Of a stretch of 33,111 nt of DNA, positions 32,735 through 33,111 are shown piece by piece; the stretch's first letter is position 1; the number at the start of each line of letters is the position of its first letter. The notes under the pieces are model-generated. The model did no database searches, was not told where the DNA came from, and saw only the letters and a list, made by a program, of their open reading frames with translations. The stretch spans positions 1 to 33,111 of the forward strand of contig QBMN01000029.1 in assembly GCA_003241845.1 (NCBI GenBank), read 5' to 3'. Position numbers and translations under genes: made by a program. The DNA comes from Shackletoniella antarctica (lineage in GTDB: Bacteria > Cyanobacteriota > Cyanobacteriia > Phormidesmidales > Phormidesmidaceae).

Positions 32735-33037
32735 CTAATCGTCAAAGTCAATATCGTCAGAGCTGAAGTCGGCCCCGAGAAAGGAACCAGATATGGTGTG
32801 CTCTAGCTCCATGCGCTGCTCCATCTGGCGGAGGAAGTAGCCGGTCATCATGGCGGAGGCCAGCAGCCCGGCCAGATTTTCGCGATCAGTGGTGACCTGG
32901 ACGCTAAAGCCTTCGCTGGGCAGCACGCCCACTAGGCCCTGCACGTTGTGGGCAATGATTTGTTTAATTTCGCCGCTGACGGCTTGGGCTACCCGGCTGA
33001 GCACTTCTGGAGACTGGTGCTGGAGATATTTGAGCAA
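32735..33037 (-). CDS. DUF760 family protein
   Basis: This protein of about 100 residues matches the cyanobacterial/plastid DUF760 family: LLKYLQHQSPEVLSRVA at the start, then GLVGVLPSEGFSVQVTT, RENLAGLLASAMMTGYFLR and an EQRME helix. The tail is acidic (ADFSSDDIDFDD). Function is unknown; plant members are chloroplast proteins. The start is uncertain. The annotated TTG at 33037 cuts into the conserved block, and the open frame continues upstream to encode SDHPNE before any ATG or GTG appears. A GTG at 33068 in another frame would encode MNLY and then a stop. Either an unusual start or a one-base disruption is possible. Confidence 0.82.
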   Translation of the reverse strand: MLKYLQHQSPEVLSRVAQAVSGEIKQIIAHNVQGLVGVLPSEGFSVQVTTDRENLAGLLASAMMTGYFLRQMEQRMELEHTISGSFLGADFSSDDIDFDD

Positions 33038-33111
33038 CTCATTGGGGTGATCACTAGTAAAGGTTCACTCCCCCCTGCCATCAGACCGATAAATTCCAGT
33101 TTTTTTTAAGC

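Overview
The window looks like a stretch of ordinary cyanobacterial chromosome. HIP1 octamers (GCGATCGC) occur throughout, and several genes are cyanobacterial markers: a Flv3-type flavodiiron protein, NdhB of NDH-1, a CbiG-CobJ fusion, a FurC/PerR-type regulator, and DUF760 and DUF1400 proteins. GC-rich coding and several GTG/TTG starts suggest a filamentous Leptolyngbya/Nodosilinea-like lineage; that placement is inference. I see no rRNA, tRNA, insertion sequence, prophage or CRISPR array.

Layout. 1-1816 (minus): an MFS transporter cut by the window edge, downstream of an LpxB-like glycosyltransferase. 2032-4072 (plus): a Uma2-family nuclease, a 580-bp structured intergenic region with a possible 9-codon ORF, then a short-chain dehydrogenase. 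4271-5425 (minus): a PerR-like regulator and a MazEF toxin-antitoxin pair. 5845-6450: ClpP. 6533-9243: an uncharacterised proline-rich protein, a TerC-family membrane protein and a tandem-rhodanese sulfurtransferase. 9398-10908 (plus): an HdeD-like membrane protein and an alpha/beta hydrolase. 10920-16167: a co-directional minus-strand run of flv3, brnT/brnA, cbiG-cobJ and a three-repeat protein. 16615-17676: a response regulator/HD-GYP gene broken by two in-frame nonsense codons. 18145-18945: a degenerate receiver protein. 19049-21796 (minus): topA. 22315-23868 (plus): ndhB. 23940-26816 (minus): a multi-GAF sensor with a degenerate kinase core. 27245-28405 (plus): pyrD. The last 5 kb holds a small exported protein, a GT2-GtrA glycosyltransferase, a membrane-anchored hypothetical, a YggT protein, a stand-alone DUF1400 protein and a DUF760 protein.

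The genes are mainly housekeeping: photosynthetic electron transport and oxygen photoreduction (flv3, ndhB), cobalamin (cbiG-cobJ), pyrimidines (pyrD), DNA topology (topA), proteolysis (clpP) and cell envelope (LpxB-like, GT2-GtrA). Stress or signalling genes and two toxin-antitoxin pairs are scattered among them. Most genes are single units separated by convergent hairpins.

I found no convincing new multi-gene system. The observations most worth a second look are the doubly nonsense-mutated HD-GYP gene, the structured leader with a 9-codon ORF before the SDR gene, a recurrent pattern of short tandem duplications with periods near 15-16 bp (often in promoters), and the degenerate GAF kinase.
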